Assembly: GCF_001591585.1 (NCBI RefSeq)
Contig: NZ_BCVE01000004.1
Span: 287,361 to 351,360 of the forward strand
Length of the DNA: 64,000 nucleotides
Reading direction: 5' to 3'
From: Niallia circulans NBRC 13626
Lineage (GTDB): Bacteria > Bacillota > Bacilli > Bacillales > Cytobacillaceae
Shown here: in pieces, positions 1 to 9,017 of the stretch
How the letters are laid out: each line of letters starts with the position of its first letter
How positions within the stretch are numbered: the stretch's first letter is position 1
Notes under the pieces: model-generated
Told to the model about the DNA's origin: nothing
Databases searched by the model: none
The model's input: only the letters and a program-made list of their open reading frames with translations
Translations under genes and position numbers: made by a program

Positions 1-666
1 AACTGCAATGGTTGGTTTTATTTTTTCTGTTAACTTGACTATGGCTTGTACCTCTTGTGCTTCAAATGGAGCTTTCCCTTTATAATTTTTATAAAAAGGT
101 TCTTTTTTGGAATCCTTTATATACTCCCATCCAGCAGGATATTGTCGATTTAGATCCACTCCTAGCCCATTACTTTTCCAACGCGTAAAATCATTTTGGC
201 CGCCATTCATCTTCTTTATTTTTATTTTCGAGAAAAACGGAAATTTGTTGATTTTCCCCTGTTGAATGGTGACTCCATCTGGATTGATCATCGGTACAAT
301 CCAAATCGAATAGGAACCAAGAAAATTGTCTCCATTCTTTATTGTCCCTGCAATATCCTCTGCCATTTTCATGGTTAATAAAGAAGTAATCCATTCCCTT
401 CCATGATGTGCACCTGACAAAAGGATACTTTTCTTTCCTGTCCCTATTTGGATCGCATAAATTTTTCGGCCAAATTCTGATTTCCCAATCGCATGGACTT
501 GGAGCTGTTTCTTATATTTACTTTTTAAAATCCAGACATCGTCTTGAAAGTTTTCATATGTATACACTTCACTCGCATCTACAACTGATTTCGCGTAGGA
601 CTCCTTTGTATTTACACAAAGAAAGACTGAAATTGCAGTTAAAATAATAATAAGTCGCCTTTTCAT
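1..666 (-). CDS. M14-family zinc carboxypeptidase (C-terminus beyond left edge)
   Basis: This open frame starts with ATG at 666 and runs off the left edge after 222 codons, so the protein is incomplete. A hydrophobic N-terminus (about residues 1-26) followed by YAKS looks like a signal peptide, so it is probably exported. The M14 zinc-binding motif is visible as GAHHGREW (His and Glu ligands), followed by NPDG and DLNRQYPAGW, which are typical substrate-binding segments of this family. Secreted Bacillus relatives trim peptides or cell-wall gamma-glutamyl peptides; which substrate applies here cannot be told. The third zinc ligand and catalytic Glu would lie in the missing part. Confidence 0.88.
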   Translation of the reverse strand, partial: MKRRLIIILTAISVFLCVNTKESYAKSVVDASEVYTYENFQDDVWILKSKYKKQLQVHAIGKSEFGRKIYAIQIGTGKKSILLSGAHHGREWITSLLTMKMAEDIAGTIKNGDNFLGSYSIWIVPMINPDGVTIQQGKINKFPFFSKIKIKKMNGGQNDFTRWKSNGLGVDLNRQYPAGWEYIKDSKKEPFYKNYKGKAPFEAQEVQAIVKLTEKIKPTIAV

Positions 667-871
667 AATAACCCCTTTTTTCTTTATATTGTGGATATGC
701 AGGAGTCCTTATTCATATTGCGTTGAATTTATCTTCAATGAAGCCATAAGAATTTATACAGGTAAAAATAGAAAATCCTTTGAAATCAATATAGCCAACT
801 TTTAGTGGGTAACATTCTTACCTTTATCCATATAATATAATCATCTCCTTCCCACAAAAGGAGGCATTAAG

Positions 872-1117
872 ATGAACAAAACAGATTATGATCGAGCCCT
901 ATACTATACTCATCGATCAGAGTGGGATAATCTTCTCATATTGATGGTAAGAACCCATGATAACTTTCTCTCAAAAAAAATTGAACAATTTCTGCATGCC
1001 TACAACTTTGAACATGATTATTCTGTCATAGAAAAACATTTATATTCCTTATTACGCTACATCGATCACGCCAACGATTTAGCCGAAGAAGAATGGATTC
1101 ACACAACTACCATGTAA
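872..1117 (+). CDS. yhdB: YhdB-like small protein
   Basis: An 81-residue cytoplasmic protein with no membrane segment, starting at an ATG preceded by AAAGGAGG. The N-terminus (MNKTDYDRALYYTHRSEWDN) and the acidic, aromatic-rich body match my recollection of the B. subtilis YhdB family, whose function is unknown. It is monocistronic: it ends just before a strong hairpin shared with the convergent gene downstream. It contributes to the Bacillus assignment but no biochemical role can be read from the sequence. Confidence 0.75.
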   Translation: MNKTDYDRALYYTHRSEWDNLLILMVRTHDNFLSKKIEQFLHAYNFEHDYSVIEKHLYSLLRYIDHANDLAEEEWIHTTTM

Positions 1118-1133
1118 TAGATAGAATCCCACC

Positions 1134-1165
1134 AAAAAACCACGACTCTTCTGTCGTGGTTTTTA
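1134..1165. terminator. Bidirectional intrinsic terminator
   Basis: Stem AACCACGAC / GTCGTGGTT with a 6-nt loop, flanked by an A-run on the left and a T-run on the right. It can therefore end transcription of the small plus-strand gene and of the convergent nitrilase-fusion gene. Confidence 0.85.
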
Positions 1166-1195
1166 CCTTTTCATTCATATTACATCTATGATTGA

Positions 1196-2734
1196 TTACT
1201 TTTTATATTCAATTCGGTATACATCAAAGCGTCTATCTTTTAATTGGCGGACTGTTCCTCTTTGTCGCTGTCTTCTTAGTATTTCTAAATCTACATCCCC
1301 GATCATAACCATTTCTATATTAGGGTTTGTTTCCCCAACAATCCCATCTCGGGCAAATTCAAAATCAGATGGCGCAAAGATAGCCGATTGGGCATATTGA
1401 ATATCCATATTTTCTGTTTGCGGTAAATTCCCGACAGTCCCAGCAATCACCGTGTAAACCTGGTTTTCTACAGCTCGAGCTTGTGCACAATAGCGTACAC
1501 GTAAATAGCCTTGACGATCTTCTGTACAAAACGGGGTAAAAATAATTTTTGCCCCCATATCTGTTGCAATCCGGGCTAGTTCTGGAAATTCAATATCATA
1601 GCAAATTTGAATCGCAATTTTCCCACAATCTGTATCAAAAACCCTAATGGCATCTCCTCGTCTTATTCCCCACCATTTCCGCTCATTCGGCGTTATATGT
1701 AATTTATATTGTTTTTCAATCGTACCATCACGTCTAAAAAGATAAGCAATATTATAAATTTCTTCATCATCTTCTTTTACAAAATGAGAACCACCGATAA
1801 TATTAATATTATATCGAATCGCTAAATTAGTAAAAAGCTCAATATACTGCTCTGTGTATTCTGTAACCTTTCTAATAGCCGTACTTGGAACATGTTCATC
1901 CAAAAATGACATTAATTGCGATGTAAGCAATTCAGGGAACACAACAAAATCCGATTCCGCATTGGAAGCTACATCTGTATAATACTCTACTTGATTGGCA
2001 AAATCCTCAAAGCTCTTTATTTGTCTCATCTTATATTGAACAACGCAAATTCGCACAGGATAGCTGCTTTTGAAAAAACGTTTGGATTTTGGCATGTATT
2101 CCACATTGTTCCATTCCATAATCGTTGCATAGCTTTTCGACTGTGCATCATCTGGTAAGTAATTAGGGTTAATCCGCATTAACGTGAAACCATTTAGTAA
2201 TTGAAAGGACAGTACTGGATCATATATTTTATGATGCAAAACTTCTTGAACATATTCTCTTGCTGTCATTTGATCTTCATATTTATAATAATTTGGAATT
2301 CTGCCGCCAATGATTATACTTTGTAAATTTAACTGACGCACTAACTCTTTTCTTGCTTCATAAAGACGATGTCCTATTTTCATTCTTCGGTATTCTGGAT
2401 CTACCATTACTTCAATTCCATAAAGATTATAGCCATGGGGGTTATGATTTGTGATATATCCGCCATCTGTCACTTCATCCCACGTATGGCGGGCATCATA
2501 TTCGTCAAAATTTATAATTAAGCTAGAGCATGATCCAATAATTTCCCCATCATATTCTGCAACAAATTGTCCCTCTTGAAAAATCTCAATATGGCTTCTT
2601 AATTGATCCTTTGTCCAAGGATCCATGCCTGGAAAGCACTCCGCTTGAAGCTTCATGATTTTATCAATATCCTGGTATTCTGTGTTTCGGATAATGAGTT
2701 TTTTTTCAAATTTCGATAAATCCAATTTTGGCAT
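1196..2734 (-). CDS. yhcX: GNAT acetyltransferase-nitrilase fusion (YhcX-like)
   Basis: A 512-residue two-domain protein. Residues about 12-190 form a GNAT N-acetyltransferase domain, including the EVMVDPEYRRMKIGHRLYEAR acetyl-CoA loop region. Residues about 226-500 form a carbon-nitrogen hydrolase with the full nitrilase triad: Glu268 (FPELL), Lys344 (YKLHITPNE) and Cys378 (QICYDIEFPE). The length matches B. subtilis YhcX (about 513). The start is supported by AAAGGGAG seven bases upstream. The fusion implies an amide hydrolysis coupled to acyl transfer, but the substrate is not known. No signal peptide, so cytoplasmic. Confidence 0.9.
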   Translation of the reverse strand: MPKLDLSKFEKKLIIRNTEYQDIDKIMKLQAECFPGMDPWTKDQLRSHIEIFQEGQFVAEYDGEIIGSCSSLIINFDEYDARHTWDEVTDGGYITNHNPHGYNLYGIEVMVDPEYRRMKIGHRLYEARKELVRQLNLQSIIIGGRIPNYYKYEDQMTAREYVQEVLHHKIYDPVLSFQLLNGFTLMRINPNYLPDDAQSKSYATIMEWNNVEYMPKSKRFFKSSYPVRICVVQYKMRQIKSFEDFANQVEYYTDVASNAESDFVVFPELLTSQLMSFLDEHVPSTAIRKVTEYTEQYIELFTNLAIRYNINIIGGSHFVKEDDEEIYNIAYLFRRDGTIEKQYKLHITPNERKWWGIRRGDAIRVFDTDCGKIAIQICYDIEFPELARIATDMGAKIIFTPFCTEDRQGYLRVRYCAQARAVENQVYTVIAGTVGNLPQTENMDIQYAQSAIFAPSDFEFARDGIVGETNPNIEMVMIGDVDLEILRRQRQRGTVRQLKDRRFDVYRIEYKK

Positions 2735-2947
2735 ATTATTTTACTCCCTTTATGTATGATCTTCTTAACCCATACTCTTACATTTTATTTACTATTTCTA
2801 CATTTCCCCATTTTTTTTAGATATAATCTCTCTCCTTTTGGAATTCTAGTTTGTTTACATCAATTCCGTTTACCTTTATACTTTTTCTATAGTGAAAATA
2901 TTCCTATCAATTTTTAGAATTCAATAAACACAATAAAGGAGAATCGT

Positions 2948-3394
2948 ATGAAAGAAGAAACAAAGCAAAAGGACTCCCGGGAAAACATTTTATATTTAGC
3001 ATGGATTGCAGCTGTCCTCAGTATGTTTGGCAGTCTCTACTTTTCTGAAATTAGAGACTTTATTCCATGTACTTTGTGTTGGTATCAGCGGATCTTAATG
3101 TACCCGTTTGTGATTATTTTAGGAATTGCGGTAATCCGAAAAGATTATAAAATCAGCTTTTATACCATGATTCTTTCTGGGATTGGCGCATGTATTTCCA
3201 TTTATCACTACTCCATCCAAAAGTTAGCTAGCATCTTTGAAACATCATCAGCCTGCGGACCAGTTTCTTGCACAGGTGAATACATAAATTGGTTAGGATT
3301 TATCACGATCCCTTTTATGGCACTAATTGGATTTATTATTATCTTTACTTGCAGCATTATTATTTGGAAAAAAACAAAGGGGATGAATCAATGA
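2948..3394 (+). CDS. bdbC: DsbB/BdbC-family disulfide bond formation protein
   Basis: A 148-residue four-helix membrane protein of the DsbB family, which oxidises a thiol-disulfide partner outside the membrane and passes electrons to quinone. Two cysteine pairs are visible: C41-C44 in the CTLCWYQR motif after the first helix, and C103/C108 in the second outer loop, both expected for BdbC. It overlaps the next gene by ATGA, so the two are translationally coupled and probably work as a membrane oxidase plus thiol partner. Specific symbol bdbC is by family resemblance. Confidence 0.88.
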   Translation: MKEETKQKDSRENILYLAWIAAVLSMFGSLYFSEIRDFIPCTLCWYQRILMYPFVIILGIAVIRKDYKISFYTMILSGIGACISIYHYSIQKLASIFETSSACGPVSCTGEYINWLGFITIPFMALIGFIIIFTCSIIIWKKTKGMNQ

Positions 3395-3864
3395 AAAAAA
3401 TTCTGTTTTTTCTGGTCTTTATTATTATTTTATTTGCTGGGGTAGCTTTTCTATCTCATATGAAAAAGGAAAAAGCTGTGGAAGGCAATCTCTATAAGAA
3501 AGCAGATTTGAGGCCAGCTACAGTCGAATTATTAGATAATCCGAATTACCAAAATATCATCCTTCCTGATGAACTCGAGGAAAAATTAAAAACAGAGGAA
3601 GACGTGACAGTTTATTTCTTTAGCTCTGAATGTCAATATTGCTTAAAAACTACTCCTGAATTAATGCCGCTTGCAAAAGAATTAAATGTATCTATTGATC
3701 AATATAATTTATTGGAATTTCAAGAAGGCTGGGATAAATACAATATCGAATCAACTCCAACCATTGTTCAATACAAAAATGGAAAAGAAGTAAGCAGAAC
3801 TATCGGCTACAACGAACCTGCAGTCTTTAAACAATGGCTCGAAAAATATAGTGTAAAAAAATAA
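3391..3864 (+). CDS. Membrane-anchored thioredoxin-like protein
   Basis: 157 residues starting at the ATG at 3391, which has AAAGGGG nine bases upstream and overlaps the stop of the DsbB-like gene; in-frame upstream codons lie inside that gene and are not used. Residues 4-22 form one membrane anchor and the rest is a thioredoxin fold with active site CQYC (C81, C84) and the cis-Pro segment STPTIVQY. Together with the preceding gene it should form an extracytoplasmic disulfide-forming or shuffling pair, comparable to BdbA/BdbD with BdbB/BdbC. Substrates unknown. Confidence 0.87.
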   Translation: MKKILFFLVFIIILFAGVAFLSHMKKEKAVEGNLYKKADLRPATVELLDNPNYQNIILPDELEEKLKTEEDVTVYFFSSECQYCLKTTPELMPLAKELNVSIDQYNLLEFQEGWDKYNIESTPTIVQYKNGKEVSRTIGYNEPAVFKQWLEKYSVKK

Positions 3865-3883
3865 AGTCGCTAAAAAATTGTAT

Positions 3884-3926
3884 CCAAAAAGGCCATCGTC
3901 TTTCAATTGACTGTGATGGCCTTTTG
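3884..3926 (+). terminator. Intrinsic terminator of the disulfide pair
   Basis: Hairpin built on GGCCATC / GATGGCC with a CTTTTGTCTTT tail, 20 bases after the thioredoxin-like stop codon. Confidence 0.8.
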
Positions 3927-3964
3927 TCTTTCCTAAGAATAAGGAATAGGAAAATTAGAAAAAA

Positions 3965-4372
3965 TTATAGTAAGTATGAATTGTTCGCCTCTGCATACAT
4001 ACTAAAATTCGCTTGATCGCAGGAATCCCCGTTGCTGCTGGATTTAAAATTATCTAAATGGAAGGGAAAGAATATATCCAATTCCTCGAGAATGTGGACA
4101 TTTTTTGCAAAAAGATGTTTATATTTATGCTTATTCTCTGGATCTTCCAATATATTCACAAGGGTTTGAAGACTGGCAATTACTTGATAAGCTGTTTTTA
4201 ATGTGCTTAATAACTGTGCTTTTTCCGGAGTAATAGCTAGAACCTTTAAGCGCTCGAATTGATTAATTTCCTCATCTGAAAAATAGAAAGGAAAAACCTT
4301 TGAATAAAAGGTTTGAATCAACTCATCAATTCTTTCCTCTTGGGTTTGGGTTGATGCAAAAACGACTTTCAT
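3965..4372 (-). CDS. yhcU: YhcU-like protein (DUF5365 type)
   Basis: 135 residues from the ATG at 4372 (MKVVFASTQTQEERIDEL), which has AGAGGGTG upstream; a longer frame exists but its N-terminus is not family-like. The protein is soluble and alpha-helical, and its opening and the segment KVFPFYFSDEEI resemble B. subtilis YhcU, of unknown function. In B. subtilis yhcU and yhcT are neighbours, as here with the divergent pseudouridine synthase, so gene order supports the call. The last 25 residues are low-complexity and Ser/Asn-rich. Confidence 0.72.
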   Translation of the reverse strand: MKVVFASTQTQEERIDELIQTFYSKVFPFYFSDEEINQFERLKVLAITPEKAQLLSTLKTAYQVIASLQTLVNILEDPENKHKYKHLFAKNVHILEELDIFFPFHLDNFKSSSNGDSCDQANFSMYAEANNSYLL

Positions 4373-4545
4373 AAAACGAAACACCCTCTTTATTTCTATA
4401 TATTTACACAACCTATCTGTTACCCATAGTCTAACATATTCCTAAAAACCATTTCTGTGGTAATTAAAACCATGATATGATAACTAAGTTATATTTAAGA
4501 CACTTTTATTATTCATTCTTATAAAAAATAAAGGAGATTTTATGT

Positions 4546-5469
4546 ATGTTATTTGAAAGAAAGGGTGACTGGCTTTTCCTTAAAATCCCTTTACAATGGG
4601 AAGGATTATCAATTGAGGAGTTCTTTTCGCGAGTATTACTAGCTTCGAAAAAGCAGATTCATTTGTTTAAAATGGAGAAAAAAGTTCAATTAAATAACCA
4701 AAATGTACCATGGAATTCCCTACTTAAGCAGGAAGATATTTTAAAAATTAAGCTCTTTCAGCAGCAGCCAAATGACATTATTCCAACCTATATGGATCTC
4801 ACTATTCTTTATGAAGATGATTTCCTTTTAGTCGTAAATAAACCTGATTCCATCGATACCCACCCTCATTCTTCTGAAGATACTTCTTCCTTATTAAATG
4901 GTGTGGCCTATTATTTATTATTAAGTGGAGAAGAAAGACAATTAAAGCATATCCACCGATTGGATCGGGATACTACCGGGTGTATACTTTTTGCTAAACA
5001 CGATTTAGTTGCTAACATGCTTGATTATCTTTTAAGAGAAAGAAAAATTAAAAGAACGTATATCGCTCTTATTGAGGGATTTTTAGCACAGAAAAAAGGA
5101 ACGATTAATAAGCCGATTGGGAAGGATCGACATCATGGCAGCCGTAGAAGAATTTCAGAGACAGGACAGCAGGCAATCACCCATTTTAAACGAATCAAGC
5201 GGCTGCCCTTCGATGATTTAACGCTTATCTCATGTACTTTAGACACTGGCAGAACACATCAGATTAGAGTCCATTTAAGCTCCATAAATCATCCTCTTGC
5301 TGGAGACAAACTTTATGGCGGAAAACCTATGTTCCATCGACAAGCACTTCATGCGGCGAAAATCCAATTCACCCATCCTATCTCTCAGGAACAAATTACA
5401 GTCTTTGCTCCACCATTAGACACCCCGCCGATTTTCCCTGATGAAGATTGGGAATCGTTATTAAGTTGA
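4546..5469 (+). CDS. yhcT: RluA-family pseudouridine synthase (YhcT-like)
   Basis: A 307-residue RNA pseudouridine synthase. The N-terminal 75 residues are a short S4-like RNA-binding segment. The catalytic domain carries the family signature HRLDRDTTG (residues 137-145) with catalytic Asp140, then the GRTHQIRVH motif near residue 245. It isomerises uridine in rRNA or tRNA; the exact site cannot be told. AAGGAG lies nine bases before the chosen ATG. Monocistronic, ending at a strong hairpin. Confidence 0.9.
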   Translation: MLFERKGDWLFLKIPLQWEGLSIEEFFSRVLLASKKQIHLFKMEKKVQLNNQNVPWNSLLKQEDILKIKLFQQQPNDIIPTYMDLTILYEDDFLLVVNKPDSIDTHPHSSEDTSSLLNGVAYYLLLSGEERQLKHIHRLDRDTTGCILFAKHDLVANMLDYLLRERKIKRTYIALIEGFLAQKKGTINKPIGKDRHHGSRRRISETGQQAITHFKRIKRLPFDDLTLISCTLDTGRTHQIRVHLSSINHPLAGDKLYGGKPMFHRQALHAAKIQFTHPISQEQITVFAPPLDTPPIFPDEDWESLLS

Positions 5470-5484
5470 AGGATATGTTTTCAA

Positions 5485-5527
5485 CAAAAAAAGGAAATGG
5501 CTTAAAAAAGCTCATTTCCTTTTTTCT
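5485..5527. terminator. Bidirectional intrinsic terminator
   Basis: AAAAAAGGAAATGGC pairs with GCTCATTTCCTTTTTT around a short A-rich loop. It lies between convergent genes, with T-runs in both directions. Confidence 0.85.
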
Positions 5528-5533
5528 CTTTCT

Positions 5534-5788
5534 TTATGTTGTTTTACGCATTCCACGCATAATCAAGCTTAGAATAAATACTAGCACGACAGCGCCGATA
5601 ATGCTCGGAATAATGGCGAAATCAGCAATGGATGGACCCCAATCTCCTAAAATTAATGATCCTAACCAAGCTCCAACAAAACCGGCAATAATATTACCAA
5701 TAACTCCGCCAGGAATATCCTTACCAGTAATTAATCCTGCTAACCATCCTATAATACCACCTATTATTAATGACCATAAAAATCCCAT
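5534..5788 (-). CDS. GlsB/YeaQ/YmgE-family stress membrane protein
   Basis: 84 residues from the ATG at 5788, preceded by AAGGAGTG; the frame extends upstream but without a ribosome site. Three hydrophobic helices with the Gly-rich repeats IIGGIIGWLAG and NIIAGFVGAWLG are diagnostic of this small transglycosylase-associated family. Members are induced by general stress (sigma-B regulon in Bacillus) but their molecular role is unknown. Stands alone between a terminator and a long spacer. Confidence 0.88.
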   Translation of the reverse strand: MGFLWSLIIGGIIGWLAGLITGKDIPGGVIGNIIAGFVGAWLGSLILGDWGPSIADFAIIPSIIGAVVLVFILSLIMRGMRKTT

Positions 5789-5975
5789 ATTTAACACTCC
5801 TTTTCTTATAGTGTTGATAGTTTTCAATGAGATAGTGAAAAACATGCTGCAGCTATGATTTTCCCGTACGGTTTATTTTCACTATCTGCTTGTACTTATA
5901 TTTACCACCCTTTGAGTCTTTTAAACATATCTATTACATTCATTGTTTTAAAAAGATTCATTCAAGTGCTTCCTA

Positions 5976-6016
5976 ACAAAAAATCTGCGCCTAATTAATT
6001 AGGCGCAGACCTTTTG
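5976..6016 (-). terminator. Intrinsic terminator of aldo-keto reductase
   Basis: A perfect 26-bp palindrome (TCTGCGCCTAATT / AATTAGGCGCAGA) is followed by six Ts in the minus direction, 37 bases after the reductase stop. Confidence 0.88.
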
Positions 6017-6045
6017 TTTGTTCCGTTTTATAGTCCTTAAATTTA

Positions 6046-6876
6046 TTAAAATAATAATTCATCTGGATTACTGCCAAGTCTTTCATTCATATTTAAGCGA
6101 TCGATTTGATCCATTTCCACTAAGCTTAGTTGAAAATCAAATATCTCTGCATTTTCTTTGATTCTTTCTGGATGAACAGACTTTGGAATAATAATATTTC
6201 CATGTTGCAGATGCCAGCGTAAAATAACTTGAACAGGAGTTTTTTCATGTTTTTTTGCAATATAATTAAGTGTCGGTTCATTTACTAACCGACCTTTGGC
6301 AATTGGCGACCATGCTTCCACTTTTATATCTTTCTTCTTACAATATTCTCTTACGCTCTCTTGGGAAAGTCTTGGATGTAATTCGATCTGGTTAACAGTT
6401 GGCTTCTCATTTGCATTAGCAAGTAAATGATCTAAATGATGTTCATGAAAATTACTTACACCAATTGCTCTAACTAATCCTTCTTCATATAATTTCTCAA
6501 GTGCTTTCCATGTTTCCACATATTTATCTTTTCCCGGCCAATGAATTAAATATAAATCTAGGTAGTCTAAATCTAATTTTTTCAAACTCGTTTCAAATGC
6601 TCTTAAAGTGGAATCATATCCTTGATCATCATTCCATACTTTAGTAGTAACAAATAACTCCTGTCTTTGGATAGCGCTTTCTTTTATCGCTCTGCCTACT
6701 CCTTCTTCATTCTTATAAATGGCAGCAGTATCAATAGAACGATAACCAAGATCCAAAGCAGTTTTTACTGTATGGAAAACGGTGTCTCCCTCTTCTACTT
6801 TAAAAACACCAATTCCTAATTGTGGTATTTCTACTCCATTATGCAGCTTCACTTTCTGTTCGATGCTATTGACCAA
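6046..6876 (-). CDS. Aldo/keto reductase (YtbE/YvgN-like)
   Basis: A 276-residue NADPH-dependent aldo/keto reductase. I chose the TTG at 6876, six bases after GGAGGTG; the longer frame begins inside that ribosome site. The catalytic tetrad is intact: Asp and Tyr in DTAAIYKNEEGVG, Lys in TTKVWNDDQGYD and His in YLIHWPG. The C-terminal IIPKSVHPERIKEN is the NADPH-phosphate binding loop. Relatives reduce glyoxals and other aldehydes in detoxification. Monocistronic, with its own terminator. Confidence 0.88.
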   Translation of the reverse strand: MVNSIEQKVKLHNGVEIPQLGIGVFKVEEGDTVFHTVKTALDLGYRSIDTAAIYKNEEGVGRAIKESAIQRQELFVTTKVWNDDQGYDSTLRAFETSLKKLDLDYLDLYLIHWPGKDKYVETWKALEKLYEEGLVRAIGVSNFHEHHLDHLLANANEKPTVNQIELHPRLSQESVREYCKKKDIKVEAWSPIAKGRLVNEPTLNYIAKKHEKTPVQVILRWHLQHGNIIIPKSVHPERIKENAEIFDFQLSLVEMDQIDRLNMNERLGSNPDELLF

Positions 6877-6986
6877 ACAAAACACCTCCAAAAATCAGAA
6901 TTATCCATATAATAACACTTATTGGAATACTTCTCTATAAATATGAATTAATCCTTTTAAAAAATCGCCTGCTTCCTAATATATTT

Positions 6987-7826
6987 TTATTTTAAAATAA
7001 ATAGAACGATTTTCTCCCACCATTTCCATGGCACCATATGCTTAAAAAGAATTGTACCTTTTGTTCCTTTTCCGACTATATAACGCAGTCTTGGATGCTT
7101 TTTCTTTGCGATGGAAACTATCTTTTCAGCCACTACCCTTGGATCTCCATTTTTTTTACTGCTATTATGTAAATATGTATCGAGCTGTTTCATATAAGAA
7201 GAATAAGGAGAAGAAGGCAAGGTAGATTTTTCAGCAATTTGCTTCCCTGTTGTCCAAATATTTGTTTGAAAAGAACCAGGCTCTACCAGAACGACTGGAA
7301 TAGAAAAAGGAGCTAACTCTAATCTTAGGGCCTCACTCCATCCTTCTAATGCAAATTTAGAGGAAACATATGGAGATAGGCCTGGAAATCCAATTTCGCC
7401 ACTTATGCTGCTTATATTAATAATCATTCCTCTCCGCTGCATCCTCATAAGCGGAAGAATACATTGCGTTACACGAATGGCTCCAAAAAAATTTGTATCC
7501 ATCTGTCGTTGATATTCACCGATCGATATCTCCTCTGAAAAACCCGCTCCCGCATAGCCAGCGTTATTTATCAGTAAGTCAACTTGGCCTATTTTCTGTA
7601 CATATAAACTTAAGTTTTCTACAGATTGGTCTGAAGTAATATCTAAAGAAACTATGTCTATATTAGAAATTATCCCCATTCTTGTTGCTTCCTCTACTAA
7701 TTGCCCACTTTTATTCGTATCTCTCATCGATGCTATAACTGTATAGTTCGCTTTTGCAAATTCTAGTGTCATCCATTTCCCAAATCCACTATTCGCTCCA
7801 GTAATTAGTACTACTTTTTTTTCCAC
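6987..7826 (-). CDS. Short-chain dehydrogenase/reductase
   Basis: About 279 residues from a GTG at 7826, five bases after AAGGGG; an in-frame GTG at 7847 is possible but has no good ribosome site. Rossmann motif TGANSGFGKW, NNAG, catalytic Ser (ISSISGEIG) and YVSSK (Tyr and Lys) are all present, so it is a catalytically complete classical SDR. The C-terminal part after residue 190 is basic and ends in a hydrophobic, Trp-rich segment (HMVPWKWWEKIVLFILK) that could touch the membrane. Substrate unknown. Confidence 0.85.
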   Translation of the reverse strand: MEKKVVLITGANSGFGKWMTLEFAKANYTVIASMRDTNKSGQLVEEATRMGIISNIDIVSLDITSDQSVENLSLYVQKIGQVDLLINNAGYAGAGFSEEISIGEYQRQMDTNFFGAIRVTQCILPLMRMQRRGMIINISSISGEIGFPGLSPYVSSKFALEGWSEALRLELAPFSIPVVLVEPGSFQTNIWTTGKQIAEKSTLPSSPYSSYMKQLDTYLHNSSKKNGDPRVVAEKIVSIAKKKHPRLRYIVGKGTKGTILFKHMVPWKWWEKIVLFILK

Positions 7827-7847
7827 TTTTTCCCCTTTTCCTGCCAC

Positions 7848-8264
7848 ATATTATTCATATTCCCTTCTTAACATGACATTATATTGATTGTTGTTCGTGT
7901 TAACACTTCTCGTTGTAATTCTTCTATTCTTAAAGCCTTTTGATTGCATAGAGTGGATTGGGCATAATCTCCCCCACCTAATAAGAAATCTGCTTTCTTC
8001 TCGATAATCATAAGTCCATTGTAATATATAGAACTAGTTTATGGGATCCTGTTCTCTTCCCATAAGCCAACTTTCTCCAATAAAAATTTCATCCATTAAC
8101 AGTGGCTCTCCCTTCTTTTTTGGACATTCTACTCTTACTTTATTATCATAAATAGAATTGGACACAATATAGGATGGAGATATGGAAAAACACTCCATTC
8201 TCTGGAGAAAAATATTAAATCCGTGCAAATATTGTAAAAAAGTAATGTAGTTTTCTTAAAACTT
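7848..8264. other. Spacer with two weak minus-strand small frames
   Basis: This gap has no convincing gene. On the minus strand a frame ending at 8034 encodes a possible 54-residue peptide starting at 8198 (MECFSISPSYIV), and another ending near 7874 begins MIIEKKADFLLGGGDYAQ. Neither has a clear ribosome site or a family I recognise. They lie end to end and in different frames, so they could be pieces of one decayed small gene. Confidence 0.3.
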
Positions 8265-8292
8265 TGTAAAGCAAATATTAAGTTTTTGTAAA
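8265..8292. promoter_or_regulatory. Candidate PhoP box upstream of ykaA-pit
   Basis: Read on the minus strand there are three TTNANA-like hexamers at exact 11-bp steps: TTTACA (8292-8287), TTAATA (8281-8276) and TTTACA (8270-8265). PhoP of Bacillus binds direct TT(A/C/T)ACA repeats with an 11-bp period, so this fits phosphate control of the downstream uptake genes. The functional claim is inference. Confidence 0.4.
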
Positions 8293-8385
8293 TTTCGTTT
8301 CAAAATACTATGCTATTCGACAACTTTCCTATAAAATATGTAAGGCTTAGTCATAATTTGTTATATATTAATGGAGGTAACCATA

Positions 8386-9003
8386 ATGGTTTTTAAAAAA
8401 CAAGATAAGTTTGCTGTTATGTTAAAAAATATTGCTTCAAATTTAAAAGAAGGAGCAGACTTTTTTGCTGACTATAAACTAACAAATGTTAGCGATTTAA
8501 AAACTTTTTCTGAAACAATGAAGGAAATTGAAACAAAAGGTGATACATATGTTCATGAAGTTATCACAGAATTAAATAAAGCCTTTATTACGCCGATTGA
8601 AAGAGAAGACATTCTAGCTCTTACAATGAGTATGGATGATGTTTTAGACGGTCTTGAGAGTACTTCTGCACTTTTCGAAATGTACAATATCATTAGTGCA
8701 GATGAATATATGCTTCGTTTTGTGGAAGAAATCAAAAACTGTGCAGTAGAAATTGATAAAGCAGTAGATCTGCTTACAACTAAAAAATTACCTAAAATTA
8801 GAGAGTATGCAATTAGAATTAAAGATCACGAATCAAAATGTGATGGCATTTTACGTCAATCGATTAAAAACCTTTTCTCTGTAGAAAAAGATCCGATTCG
8901 TATTATCCAATATAAAGAAGTGTATGAAAATCTTGAGGATATCGCTGATTACTGTCAAAGTGTTGCCAACACACTTGAAAGTATCATTATGAAGAACGCA
9001 TAA
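8386..9003 (+). CDS. ykaA: DUF47/PhoU-like phosphate transport accessory protein (YkaA-like)
   Basis: 205 residues from the ATG at 8386, seven bases after GGAGGT. An all-helical DUF47 (PhoU-related) protein rich in charged residues with no membrane segment. Family members sit directly in front of Pit transporters and tune phosphate uptake. The ExxxD-type repeats such as IETKGDTYVHEV and IKDHESKCDGIL are the metal-binding motifs of PhoU folds. Only 14 bases separate it from the transporter gene, so the pair is one operon. Confidence 0.88.
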   Translation: MVFKKQDKFAVMLKNIASNLKEGADFFADYKLTNVSDLKTFSETMKEIETKGDTYVHEVITELNKAFITPIEREDILALTMSMDDVLDGLESTSALFEMYNIISADEYMLRFVEEIKNCAVEIDKAVDLLTTKKLPKIREYAIRIKDHESKCDGILRQSIKNLFSVEKDPIRIIQYKEVYENLEDIADYCQSVANTLESIIMKNA

Positions 9004-9017
9004 GGAGTCTTTTTCCA

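Noticed and set aside
5448..5858. 136-codon plus-strand frame
   Set aside because: Antisense of the GlsB-like membrane gene and the terminator; Pro/Ile-rich composition is a typical shadow of a Gly-rich gene.
8034..8228. 64-codon minus-strand frame as a firm gene
   Set aside because: It begins with TTG without a ribosome site and resembles no known family; mentioned only as a weak possibility.
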